Shown piece after piece: positions 48,630 to 58,935 of a DNA stretch of 64,000 bases (position 1 is the first letter of the stretch; the number at the start of each line of letters is the position of its first letter). Origin of the DNA: Sternotherus odoratus (lineage: Eukaryota; Chordata; Testudines; Kinosternidae); contig JAVMKO010000007.1 of NCBI GenBank assembly GCA_032164245.1, positions 558,001 through 622,000 on the forward strand. The letters run 5' to 3'. The position numbers and the translations under genes are program-made. Under the pieces are notes generated by a model. The model had not been told where the DNA came from and did not search any database. It saw only the letters and a program-made list of their open reading frames with translations.

Positions 48630-50690
48630 CTTTATGGGAACCAGAATTTCCTTTCTGTGGAAAATTTAACATTAAAAAAAGAAGTATCTCCCCAGAGTCT
48701 TTTGGTTCTGTCAAATCAGCATTTTCCAGCAGAAAATGGACCAGAAACTTTTTGACCAGCTCTAGTTACAATCTTAAAATCCTCCTGAGATAGAATATAG
48801 TTAATGGGATTCATTCATTTTAGAAACAAAGGTCCGTAAGTGGGTGATACCAGTGTCTTGCACAAAGGAGTCCTGACTAGAGTGAGGCAGGAATGTCTGG
48901 AGAGAATTTTTCAGACTTCAAAAGAAAACTCATGACCCAAATAGGGTCAAAAAGTCAACTTCTCAAAAATCTTTTCAAATAAAACAAAACAACCAAACAA
49001 AAAAGCATCAGGGGGTCAGTCAAAATCTTTCAATTTTGGAAGTTTGAAATATTTTATCTATATTTCACGCTTTAATTGTTAATTACTGTATTTACTTACT
49101 AGAAGTACAATTTGCTGAAAATCAATATCATTGTCAATGGAAACTAGAGTCCCCAGTTCCCAATAGTTTTCCTTTTCTTTTTTTTTTAGTAATTGATGTT
49201 AAAATTACTCTCCATATCCCACATAAAGAAACCCCACCTCCAGACTACATGCACAAACATATGTTCTCTATGCCTTGATTTTCAGCAACCACATATTAAG
49301 GTGACATAATAGAAGTGCAAGTCTTTGTAATGGTTCTTTGCTTCTAGGAAAAGGCTTAAGGAAAATACACTAGCTCACCCATGCATTTTAAAAACTCAGC
49401 AGATATGTCATGATGGGCTGCCTTGAGTTGGTTCCAAGAAAGCCATACAAATTATAACCATCAACACATATCGTGCCAAGAGCAGAGAAATGAAACACCA
49501 TTAAGACTAGCTGCTCCTCCTTACTCTCATGCAGGGTTTAGTGTCCATCACAGAAATACTTCCTTTTAAATGCAGTGCACTAACATTAATTGCCATCATT
49601 ATGCGTCAAAGCCAAAGTGGTTCATTGTCTTCTCACTGTGATCAGATCTCTTCCCAAATCCAATTTTGGTAATTTACTAAGCATGGCCATAAGCTTATCT
49701 CTTATTAGAATCACTTCGAATAGGAAGTTGGGGGTGGGAAGGGTGTCAGATTTTAAAACCCAGATCAACATTCTTCAGTTTGTTCCTGACTGGATCCAGG
49801 CCTGATTTAGAAAAAGTGGAAGCATTGCAAGAATAGGCATTCTTGTGAGTTCTCACTCACGATGGCAGAAATCTCAGTAAATCAGCTGATCTAATGAGAT
49901 TTCACTCTTCTTTCGGACAAAATCTTGCAAGAATAATTGGCAGGATTTTATCTCTAGGGCAAAGCTGACAGTTTTTGAGGACAAAGGCATCATCTAGGGA
50001 GGAAAACAATACAAGGGAAATACTATATTTGATACTAAATGACAGGAAATTATATCTCTAAGCCAGATCCCTGACCCAGTTCTCTGCCCACCTGCTTTGT
50101 GCCTCCTCGGTAGAAACAGATCTGATGGGTTGGGTATTTTCCCATCTAGGTGAATATGAGACACACGCACATAGCATCTCTGAAGGAATATTATGCCTCC
50201 AATCAACTAAAGTTCTCTGGCATGTACTAAGGAAACTGAGGTGAAGGGACAAAGTGGATCAGAAACTGGCTGAGAAACAGAAAACAGAGCAGGAATAAAT
50301 GGTCAGTTTTCATCATGACAAACATCGGAAACCACTAGGACAGTTTGATGGCAAAAATGTTACTTGCCAATAAATCCACAGCAGCACATACTTTCACCTT
50401 ATAAGGATGCACCTGGCTGCAGTTACAACTACAAGTGGCAATGGCCATTTTGGAGGGGCTATGCAGTGGAAACTATGCAAGTTTTCCAAGCAATGATGCT
50501 TGTCTAGAATGACTGCTCTGCTTCCAGCCAGTTATATCCCTTCACTTCCCACTGGAGCCCTAACCATGTGGAGTTCATATGGAGAAGTATTTTTTTCTGG
50601 ACTACTCTCTGTGCGTATTGGCTGTTACTAAGAGAATAACTGCATTCAGCTGCTTTCTTTCCACAGCGCCATGGAGAATTGGCCCTTCTG
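48630..50690. other. No gene recognised
   Basis: Around 48630-48765 there are weak similarities to the A+T-rich repeat seen at 50700-51010 (GAAAATTT, CAGCTCTAG). Otherwise unassigned. Confidence 0.4.
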
Positions 50691-50699
50691 TCACAATTT

Positions 50700-51010
50700 A
50701 AAAGTGGCCGTGGGCAAGGCTGGTTGAAAATTTTCCATCAAACCTCTTTTTTAACAGAAAGTTTGGGGTTAGATGGAATATCAGATTTTGAACGGAATGA
50801 CTTTTTTCCACAGTATTTTTAAAATTTTCTGTCAGGAAACCAAACACTAGAGAAAAAAAATTCCCCTCCAAAACCCAGATTTTTTGGAAGGGGTGGGAGG
50901 CTACATTCAGCTGAAAAAAAATCAGTTTTTTAAAATCAAATGTAAACATTTTCCATTGAGAATTGCAGTGGAAATATCTACACCCTCCCCCCCAATAAAG
51001 AGAATGTTGA
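50700..51010. repeat. Old A+T-rich dispersed repeat, unnamed
   Basis: GGCTGGTTGAAAATTTTCCA and TTTTCTGTCAGGAAACC, TTTTCCATTGAGAATTGCAG resemble 40020-40400 and 56940-57375 (TTTCTGTGGAGAATTG, CATTTCCACTGGGACC). The similarity is by eye and diverged. Confidence 0.35.
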
Positions 51011-51415
51011 AGCAAGGATTGGAAATGGAGGGGAAGTTAAATGGAGAAGGAGAATGTGAAAAATGCTGCACTGCAGACAAAGAATTTACATATTTGCAAA
51101 GGAACTCAAAGTTCCTCAGGCCATTGATTTAAAACTGCTTTGATTTATTCACTGGCTGACTTCATTCACTTATTTGCATATGTCAAGAATCAGAGAGGTA
51201 GCCATGTTAGTCTGGAATAGCAGAGGCAACAAAGAGTCCTGTGGCACCTTAAAGACTAATTAAAGTATTGAAGCATAAGCTTTTGTGGGCTAATACCCAC
51301 TTCGTCAGATGCAAGCAGTGGAAGTGTCCAGGGTCAGGTATAGATAAGTAGGCAAGAACCAGGTAGAAGGTAACAAGGTTAGTCCAATCAGGCTGAACCA
51401 GCTTGTTATCTCAAA

Positions 51416-52033
51416 TCAGGGAGGGTGAGGTATTCCTCTAGCAGCTGAATTGGAGGTGTGAACTCGGAGAGAGGAGAAGCTGTTTTTGTAATTAGCAAGC
51501 CATTCAAGATCCTTGTTCAATCCCAGATTGATTGTGTCAAATTTGCAAATGAATTGCAGCTCTGCAGTTTCTCTTTGCAGTCTGGTCTTGAAGTTTTTTT
51601 GCTGCAATATGGTGACTTTTAAATCTGTAATTGTGTGTCCAGGCAGATTGAAGTGTTCTCCTACAGGTTTTTGTATATTGCCATTCCTGATATCTGATTT
51701 GTGTCCATTTATCCTTTTTCGTGGGGACTGTCCAGTTTGGCCGATGTACATAGCAGAGGGACATTGGTGGCATATAATGGCATATATGACATTGGTAGAT
51801 ATGCAGGTGAATGAACCAGTGATGGTGTGGCTGATCTGGTTAGGTCCTGTGATGCTGTTGGCATCAAGGTTTGTTGCATGGATTGGTTCCTGAGTTGGAG
51901 TTATTATGGCGCGGTGTGCTGTTGCTGGTGAGAATCTGTTTAAGGTTGGCGGGTTGTCTGTGGGCCAGGACTGGCCTTCCTCCCAAGGCCTGTGAAAGTG
52001 AGGGATCATTGTCCAGGATGGGTTGTAGGTCAC
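51416..52033 (-). pseudogene. Penelope GIY-YIG endonuclease domain, partial ORF
   Basis: A 205-codon open frame. In Penelope-like elements this domain follows the reverse transcriptase and nicks the target DNA. Visible motifs: VIYAIIC (residues 82-88, the GIY strand), CHQC with Cys88 and Cys91, MYIGQTG (95-101, the YIG strand), arginines at 105 and 107 before INGH (108-111), and GEHFN with Glu126 as the likely catalytic glutamate, then LPGH. Cysteines between GIY and YIG are a Penelope hallmark. The frame has no genuine start: upstream coding sequence is in another frame because of a shift near 52030, so the copy is a pseudogene even though this domain is intact to the eye. Confidence 0.85.
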
Positions 52034-52283
52034 TGATGATGCGTTGCAGAGGTTTTAACTGAGGACTGTAGGTGATGGCCAGTGGTGTTCTGTTGTTTTC
52101 TTTCTTGGGCTTGTCTTGCAGCAGCAGGCTTCTGGGTACACGTCTGGCTCTGTTGATCTGTGTCCTTATTTCCTTGTGTGGGTATTGTAGTTTTGCGAAA
52201 GCTTGGTGAAGATCTTGTAGGTGTTGGTCTCTGTAGGAGGGGTTGGAGCAAATACGATTGTACCTCAGTGCTTGGCTGTAGAC

Positions 52284-53168
52284 CAGGGGTGGGGAACCTC
52301 TGGCCCGCGGGCCTTATAAGGCCTGCCAAATCATTCCGTCTGGCCCGCACAGCTCCGCGCTGAAGGTAGGGGCTGGGAAGCGCCTGGGGGAGCTGCTGGC
52401 TGGGGACGCATGTGGCCACCAGGCGGGGGCGGCTCCGTGTTGAAGGTAGGAGCCGGGAAGCGCCTGGGGGAGCCGCCAGCCGGGGACGCGTGGGGATGGC
52501 TCCGTGCTCAGCGAAGGGGCCAGGAAGTGCCTGGGGGGGGCCGCCGGCACCGCGCGGCCACCATTAGCCGGGCGGCGAAAGGAGAAGCTGCGGGGAGCCG
52601 ACGGTCAAGAGGGTGTGGAGGGGAGGCTGGGCTGGGGGGCAGGCAAGGGGGCGGTGGGGGGGGAGGCCAGGCTGGGTGGGCGGGGAGGGGGGCAGGAGAC
52701 TAGGCTGGATGGGGTGGGTGAGGCTTTGGTGGGGGGGGAGGCTGGGCTGGGTGGGTCAGGCATGGGGGGCAGGAGGCTGGGTTGGGAGTGGGAGGAGGGA
52801 AGAGGTTAGGTTCAGTGGGATGGGCCGGGAGAGGCAGGGGTGGGGGAGGAAAGGCAGTTAGATGGGGGGGAGGCTGGGTGGGGGGTAAAGGAAGATCACC
52901 CCCAACACCCAGGCTGACAGCGGGAGCTGACTAGGGCAGGCGGCAGGATCCTGGCTGGCAAGGGGCCAGTGGGGGAAACTCCAAAGCAGTGCAGGGCTAA
53001 GCACTCCGCCTGCCACTGCTTTGGGGTTCCCCCCGCTGGCCCCTTGCCAGCTGGGGTCTCAGCTCCCGTTGCCAGCCTGGGCTTCCTCGGGGGGGGGGGG
53101 GAGCGGCCCGCGAATGACATTATAAATGTCCAAATGACCCTTGACAGAAAAAAGGTTCCCCACCCCTG
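52284..53168. mobile_element. Non-autonomous hAT element, 885 bp, with GC-rich cassette, inside the Penelope element
   Basis: Perfect 16-bp terminal inverted repeat CAGGGGTGGGGAACCT. Flanking 8-mers CTGTAGAC (52276-52283) and CTTTAGAC (53169-53176) are a target duplication with one change, resembling the hAT preference for CTNTAGAG-like sites. The Penelope sequence resumes exactly after it. The interior has repeats of GGGAAGCGCCTGGGGGAGC, a G-rich GGCTGGGTGGG tract and the hairpin at 52955-53050. No transposase. Confidence 0.9.
52955..53050. repeat. Long hairpin in the GC-rich cassette (second copy)
   Basis: CTGGCAAGGGGCCAG at the left and its exact inverse at the right end, with AAAGCAGTG/CACTGCTTT nearer the loop. 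Same sequence order as at 37707-37801, with a few substitutions. Confidence 0.82.
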
Positions 53169-53380
53169 CTTTAGACAATGGATCGTGTGGTATGTCCGGG
53201 ATGGAAGCTGGTGGCATGAAGGTAGGCATAGCTGTCAGTAGGTTTTCGGTAAAGGGTGGTGTTGATGTGGCCATCATTAATTTGCACTGTGGTGTCTAGG
53301 AAGTGGACTTCCTGTGTGGACTGGTCCAGACTGAGGTGGATGGTGGGGTGGAAGCTGTTGAAATCATGATGGAATGGTTA

Positions 53381-53724
53381 TTTTTCGCTTCTGAGTGAGC
53401 ATTTGCAATTGCAAATCTAATTAAAGGGTAAGAACTTTTTATTGTTATTTAAATCTAAGTGAATGTTTTATGAAGATAATTCAAACATTTTGAAAAAGTA
53501 AGAATTTGGTTTTCCAATAGACAGGGATCCATATGCATGGTAGAGATCCTATTCACACATCTTTGACTGGAAAAAAACAGGAGAAATCTTAGAAAAATAA
53601 AATTTCTTGTGTGATTTCCTTGGTGTTTATTCAGTCAGCCTTCTTTATGGTATTTTAGAACTTACACTTCCTGTTCTGGACGAATGTGTCAATTAGAGCA
53701 CATGAAAATACTTGTTTAAAGTAG
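53381..53724. other. No feature recognised
   Basis: A+T-rich DNA between two Penelope pieces. Confidence 0.45.
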
Positions 53725-53905
53725 AGTTAACAAAGTCCTGTGGCACCTTAAAGACTAACTATAAAGTTTTGAAGCATGAGCTTTCGTGGGCTAATACCCA
53801 CTTCGTCGGATGCAAGCAGTAGAAGTGTTCACATACAGGCAGTTATAGAAAAGTAGGTAAGAGCCAGGGGGGAGGTGAAAAGGTTAGTCCAATTAAATTG
53901 TTTAA
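53725..53905 (-). mobile_element. Penelope-like element, 3' tail only
   Basis: On the + strand: GTCCTGTGGCACCTTAAAGA, GCATGAGCTTTCGTGGGCTA and TAATACCCACTTCGTCGGAT, then GAAAAGTAGGTAAGAGCC. Same order as 51210-51400. No coding sequence follows, so this is a 5'-truncated copy in the same orientation as its neighbour. Confidence 0.82.
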
Positions 53906-54417
53906 AGTACATTCAGACTGCTACCACCTGGATGATTAAAAATGCAATGATCAATCATTAATATTGCTGTTCTATACTCATCAATGTGTTTTTCGGACAC
54001 TGTCCTGCTGTTGAGCAATCCAAGCGACTGCAGTTTCATTTTGTGTGCAATCGAAACCCTTCCATTTCAAAGAGCGATGGAAGTTTAATGAAGCGTCCCC
54101 CTGCTAACTACTAAATGGTGTCACATTTCCATCAGCAGGTTTGGGCAAGGAAATCTCTTGCTTTTGTCAGAAGCAACTGAATAAAGGATGGGCCCTTGAG
54201 CAGCAGCCCTTTTCTTTGAGGTTTGTAATCACTGCATAACAGACTTAGCCTCGCAGGGTTTGTGTTAATGGTCAAAAGGCTATCCAAGTGCTGCACGTCC
54301 TGGAAGTGGCGGTCAGACCCTGTGATATTTTGTACAACTAGGCTTTTTTTGTGCATAGGAATTAAATGTGCACCAGCTGGGAAAAAAACAAAGGCTACAG
54401 GATCTGATAAGTACATA
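53906..54417. other. No feature recognised
   Basis: Unassigned sequence up to the TA-flanked MITE. Confidence 0.45.
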
Positions 54418-54770
54418 CCGTATTTTTCGTCTTATAGGACGCTCCGTCCTATAAGACGCCCCCTCATTTTTAAATAAAAAATCCGGGGAAAAAAAAAAAA
54501 AAAAAGCGCCTCGCTCTCCCGTCCCCGCCGCGCGGGCGGGCTGCCGGGAGAGTCCCGGTTCCCCCCTCCCCGCCGCGGGCGGGCTGCCGGGAGCGCGCCC
54601 GCGGCGGGGAGGGGGGAACCGGGACTCTCCCGGCAGCCCGCCCGCGCGGCGGGGACGGGAGAGCGAGGCGCTTTTTTTTTTTTTTTTTGCATTCGCCCTA
54701 TAGGACGCACCAACTTTTTCCCCCCCGTTTTGGGGAAGAAAAAGTGCGTCTTATAGGGCGAAAAATACGG
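54418..54770. mobile_element. TA-flanked MITE with a giant perfect palindrome
   Basis: TA on each side (54416-54417, 54771-54772). Terminal inverted repeat CCGTATTTTTCG, extended by a diverged CTATAAGACGC-like segment. TA duplication points to the Tc1/mariner superfamily; the family is not named. No transposase. A small perfect hairpin with 14-bp arms sits at 54428-54441/54445-54458, and the centre is the 92-bp-arm palindrome. Confidence 0.85.
54489..54688. repeat. Perfect palindrome: two 92-bp arms, 16-bp loop
   Basis: Arms 54489-54580 and 54597-54688 are exact inverted copies, checked base by base: 17 A against 17 T outside, then 75 bp of very GC-rich sequence (from GCGCCTCGCTCTCCC to CCGCCGCGGGC). 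The loop is GGGCTGCCGGGAGCGC. Confidence 0.95.
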
Positions 54771-54772
54771 TA

Positions 54773-55922
54773 AATGATGCCACATCAGGGGCTTATTTCA
54801 GTCTAGCGGCTTCCAAGACTTCTTCAAGTGCTGATTGTAGAGGAGCGTCCTGCTGGTGGGATTTGCCCACAGCTGACCTACAGAGCCCAGAAGAACATGC
54901 AGCACCCATGGCCAGGGCATCCACAGAGGCACTCATACCCTGTCCCCAGACAGTGTTCATAACATTAGTAGCACGCTCCTTGAGTGCTATGTCCAAATTC
55001 CATGAGGGTCCCCATAGGGGGCAGTGGTGCAAGGGTAAGCCACAGGTGATTGTGTATTACTGCAGGTCTTTCTCTGTGCCCAAGACACAGTGGACAGTTA
55101 TAGTGTTGGTTCTTTTAGCTCAGGCTCTAACAGCTCATGCTTTTAGTTCCAGGGGTCCCCGGTTCAATCTCTTGTGTGTTGGCCATGGTGGGAGTATCTT
55201 GGGAGTAAATGGCTTCACTGGTGCAACCTGACCTGCTGGCAGAGAAGTAATGCAATAATAGGGGGGTAGGGAGAAGAGGCAAAATTAAGATGAATTCAGA
55301 TAGGGCTGCAGCAGAAGTCATTTTTAAGGAACAAAGATTCCAGTTCCCTGCAAACATCTTTACTAATAAAAAAACAAAACAGAAGCTAATTCAGGGGCCA
55401 GAAAAAATAGGAGCAATTTCAGAGGTAATGGTGCTTTAATTGTGCAGTGACCTCACTGTAAAAATGGTGTAATCAAGCAGACATTAAAATGATTAAACCC
55501 AATTCACTCTGAGCACCTCCTACATTGATCCTTGAGCTAACTGCATCTCTGGTGGAACTCTGCTGAAATCCCTCTGTGTTTAACACTTCTGCAGAAAGTT
55601 TTATCTCCTGTTTCCTGGCTGACACTGTTGGTTTTGTATGCTTACAACCAGCAGTATTTGAAACTTTCTTTGGCTGTTTTACTACACCAGAATTTGATGA
55701 TAGTTCTAGTGATAATTTCTAATTTCATATCTTTTTTTTAAAAAATACTGTTTTTAAACTATTGAACATCTTTGAATTTTTTATATACAATCTGAGCTCC
55801 ATTTAAAAACAAAACAATGCAATGTGCTATTTTCCTGCTCTGGGCCTAAAATACAGGCTTAAACTGATCTTCATGCATCTGGAGGACCCCATCCAATATC
55901 AAGGTCTAGTCTCCTAGGCATT
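54773..55922. other. No gene recognised
   Basis: Short open frames only. Nothing assignable. Confidence 0.45.
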
Positions 55923-55924
55923 AT

Positions 55925-56135
55925 ATATACACATAGTGAGACAGTCTCTGCGCTACAGTCCAAATACTCAGGCCAAAGGATGGGAGGGGAAAGAAAGCCA
56001 CAGAGAAGAGAAGTGACAGCTCAAGAATTATCTCATTTTACAGAGGGAGAACCAAGGCATCTGGAGATTAAGTGACTTGTTCAAGGTCATGGTGGGAGTT
56101 TGTGGAAGAGACAGAATTAAATGAATTTGTCTCCG
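55925..56135 (-). mobile_element. MIR/CORE-SINE remnant
   Basis: ATAGTGAGACAGTCTCTGCG, ATCTCATTTTACAGAGGGAG, AGATTAAGTGACTTGTTCAA and GGTCATGGTGGG give the reversed MIR order. Confidence 0.7.
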
Positions 56136-56154
56136 TGCCCAGTCTAATGGCTCA

Positions 56155-56798
56155 GGCCTTGGTTACATTGGCACTTTATAGCGCTATAAAGCCTCCAGGA
56201 GCGCTATAACTCCCTACCCGTCCACACTGACAAGGCATGTATTGCGCTATAAACCCACAGTTATACCGCTCCTGGTAATACTCCCTTCCTTGAGGAATAA
56301 CAGCTATTGCGTATTCCCTGTAGCAAGTGTAAACAGTCATTAAGCTATAAATGATCTCTGGCACGCCTCCGAGCCATTTAAGGCAATTGACGTCTCTTCG
56401 CGTTGTTTTGAACTCGGCAGGAGGAATGCGGAAGTACCTTGTCAGAGTTTCTCTCTTAACTCGGCAGATAAGCACTGCAAATGTTTACAAAGGGAGCTGT
56501 GTGACTTAAAGCAGGCTCTAATTTCAAAGGAAACCACTGACAAGACTCTCAGCCCGTAGAAAATCCCCTCTCTCCCTCTGCATAAACACTACACGTTCCC
56601 CCTTACCCGCCTCGTTTGAAAAGCCCCTTGCACCCAGCTGAATGCTGGGATAGCTGACCATAATGCACCACTCCCTGTGCCGCTGCAAGTGCCGCAAATG
56701 TGGCCATGCCAGGACATGTTATAGCGCTATACCTATTGCTGTATATGGGGACAGCTATAACCAAAAGCGCTATAATCCTGTAAGTGTAACCATGGCCT
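56155..56798. mobile_element. MITE of about 644 bp, possibly PIF/Harbinger-type
   Basis: Left end GGCCTTGGTTACATTGGCAC and right end GTAAGTGTAACCATGGCC are inverted copies. Flanks TCA and TTA could be a decayed 3-bp TWA duplication, the PIF/Harbinger habit. AGCGCTATAA repeats occur near both ends (about 56178-56210, 56720-56775). No transposase. Confidence 0.6.
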
Positions 56799-56939
56799 TA
56801 GACACAAATTCCATCTGTCAAATGCCCATAGTATTCAATGGGAGTTTTTTGTGACACTGAAGAAATGCTGTGTTGGGCCATTTGCATTTCAAATGAAGTC
56901 AGGGTACAAAAATAGATGGCTAAGGTAACAAAGAGACTA

Positions 56940-57375
56940 CCATCTATATGTGGAACAGCAGCTTCTCATTGAAATTTGAAACATTTCCACTGGGACCACT
57001 TTTCGGTGGAACGCTGCGTTTCTGAACTCAACATTTTTCACAAACAGAGCTGGCTTTTCGTGGATTTTTCTTTGACAAACAGAATGCCTGAAAACTGAAA
57101 TGAGTGCAGTGATGCATGGCCTCCCCTCACCAAAGGTGGTGCATGTTGAGAGGTATAGTCCAACCTGGAAATCTGTAATGACAAGGGAAGTGGGAAGACA
57201 AGTTAACTGAACTAGGACTCCTACAAGGCACCCAATCAAAATATGGTGGGTGTCAATTTTTCATACAAAACTCAAAACTTTCTGTGGAGAATTGAAACGA
57301 ATTTTTTTAAATATCAAAGTCTGGCATGGGAAACAACATTGGGACTTTGGAGAACATCATTCCCAACCAGCTCTG
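56940..57375. repeat. Old A+T-rich dispersed repeat, unnamed
   Basis: CATTTCCACTGGGACCACTT, TCACAAACAGAGCTGGCTTT and TTTCTGTGGAGAATTGAAAC, ending CCCAACCAGCTCTGG. Resembles 50700-51010 and 40020-40400. Confidence 0.35.
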
Positions 57376-57689
57376 GTGTTAAGGCTTGAAAAATATTCAA
57401 AGGCTCGTTGACTTATTATATTTTACAAATCTTTCTCCATAAAAGTAATGGAGGCTGTTTGCTTTGTGACTCATGTGTTCTCACATTACAGAATGGAACA
57501 TCACTCAAACTACAGTTAGTTCTGCAGCAGTCATGCAAATTCTGATTGGTATCTCTCAATTCACTACTTTTTGTTGTTGTTGAGTGCACTGACGTGAAAT
57601 GCATCCTGAACAAAGGCACTGCTCATGACTAGTGTGACGGCCGGCCTGGGAGCCTTCACCCTGCTCGCTGTGCCACAACTAAGCGTGGC

Positions 57690-57836
57690 TAAGTTACTTG
57701 CTGCTTGCATCCGACGAAGTGGGTATTAGCCCACAAAAGCTTATGCTCCAATACTTTAGTTAGTCTTTAAGGTGCCACAGAGCTCTTTGTTACCTCTGCT
57801 ATTCCAGACTAACATGGCTACTTCTCTGATTCTTGC
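57690..57836 (+). mobile_element. Penelope-like element, 3' tail only
   Basis: GCATCCGACGAAGTGGGTAT, TAGCCCACAAAAGCTTATGC, TAGTCTTTAAGGTGCCACAG and TTCCAGACTAACATGGCTAC: the inverse of the tails at 51.2 and 53.7 kb, so this copy points the other way. Confidence 0.82.
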
Positions 57837-58494
57837 TGTGATTAATTTATCCATGAGTTAGACACTTTTTTTCTGAACCAACAAATTCTCTGGCTCTGTT
57901 GCCACCACTCAAATCTTTCTCCACCCATCTTCTGTACAATGCTCTGCAGGCTGCTGCAGAGCTGAACTCTATCTTGCACAGGAAGGGCAAGAACATCCTG
58001 TGCTTGGGACACTAAAATCTTATTTTCCCCCTTGTAGGAGGAGACACAAGATCCCCCACTAGTGAGCCCTTCACACCAAGGAATACAGGCTGAATTTACT
58101 CCGCAATTCTCACCAAATAGAAGGAATGCAGTATTGGGTTCAATGGGGGAAATCCTGACCCTTCTGAAGCCAGTGGGGGTTTTAAGATTGACTTCAGTGG
58201 GGACAGGATTTCACCTAATGTGTGTAAAACTTTTTGAAAACAAGAGGAAAAAAATCGCACTCCACATTTTTTTCCCTTAAAATCAGTTTCAACATGTGAA
58301 AATATTAGACCAGGAGCAAACTTTTCAAGAACATATTTTTCAAAAGAGACTTCAGCACTTACAAGCTTAAGGGGTTGTTTACATGGAGCAGTAACACGCT
58401 CTACAGAGGTGCGATTTCTCAAGCACACTAATGCCTTGTGCATTAATTGATCTGTTTAGACCCTGTCAGCATGCACAAAAGTTTCCTTAGTGTA
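57837..58494. other. No gene recognised
   Basis: Unassigned sequence. Confidence 0.45.
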
Positions 58495-58755
58495 AAAATA
58501 TAATTAGGAAGGCCAAGAAAGGGGAGGATAGGTCCATCAATGGCTATTAGCCAGAATGGGCAGGGATGGTGTCCCTAGCCTCTGTTTGCCAGAAGTTGCG
58601 AATGGGAGATAGGGGATGGATCGTTTGATGATTACCTGCTCTATTCATTCCCTCTGGGTCAACTGGCATTGACCACTGTTGGTAGACAGGATACTGGGTT
58701 AGGTGGACCTTTGAGCTGATCCAGTTTGGCCTTTCTTATGTGCTTATGTTCTAGT
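58495..58755 (+). mobile_element. CR1-group LINE 3'-end fragment (second copy)
   Basis: GGATAGGTCCATCAATGGCT, CCTCTGTTTGCCAGAAGTTG and GGACCTTTGAGCTGATCCAG, ending TTTCTTATGTGCTTATG. Same as 25625-25860 with substitutions. Confidence 0.65.
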
Positions 58756-58935
58756 AGTGTGCATTAGCATAATACTGTTTCAAACAGCACTATGGTAAAG
58801 TGCCCTAGCATGGTCTACACTGACCAATAAATGTGCAACATGTGAGTTTGCTTTTGAAATAATATCCTTGTAGAATGCATTACTCCACTGTGTAAACAAG
58901 TCTCATTGACAGTCAATGAGACTTAAGTTGTTAAA

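Larger units (their letters stand above)
51184..53380 (-). mobile_element. Penelope-like retroelement (Neptune-like), split by a hAT insertion
   Basis: Antisense element. The 3' tail is at 51184-51415 (GCCATGTTAGTCTGGAATAG, GTGGCACCTTAAAGACTAAT, AATACCCACTTCGTCAGATG on the + strand). Upstream comes the GIY-YIG endonuclease frame (51416-52033), then the region linking it to the RT (52034-52275), then, after the hAT insertion, RT-side sequence at 53177-53380. There the reverse-strand translation contains the order HLSLDQST, VHFLDTTVQI, HINTTLY and KPT, as in the Penelope RT palm-thumb region. Frames are broken by at least one shift near 52030. The sub-clade name is from memory. Confidence 0.85.

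Noticed and set aside
57630..57690. LTR start (TGTGACGGCCGGCCTGGGAG)
   Set aside because: No matching 3' end or target duplication found before the Penelope tail; too short to support.
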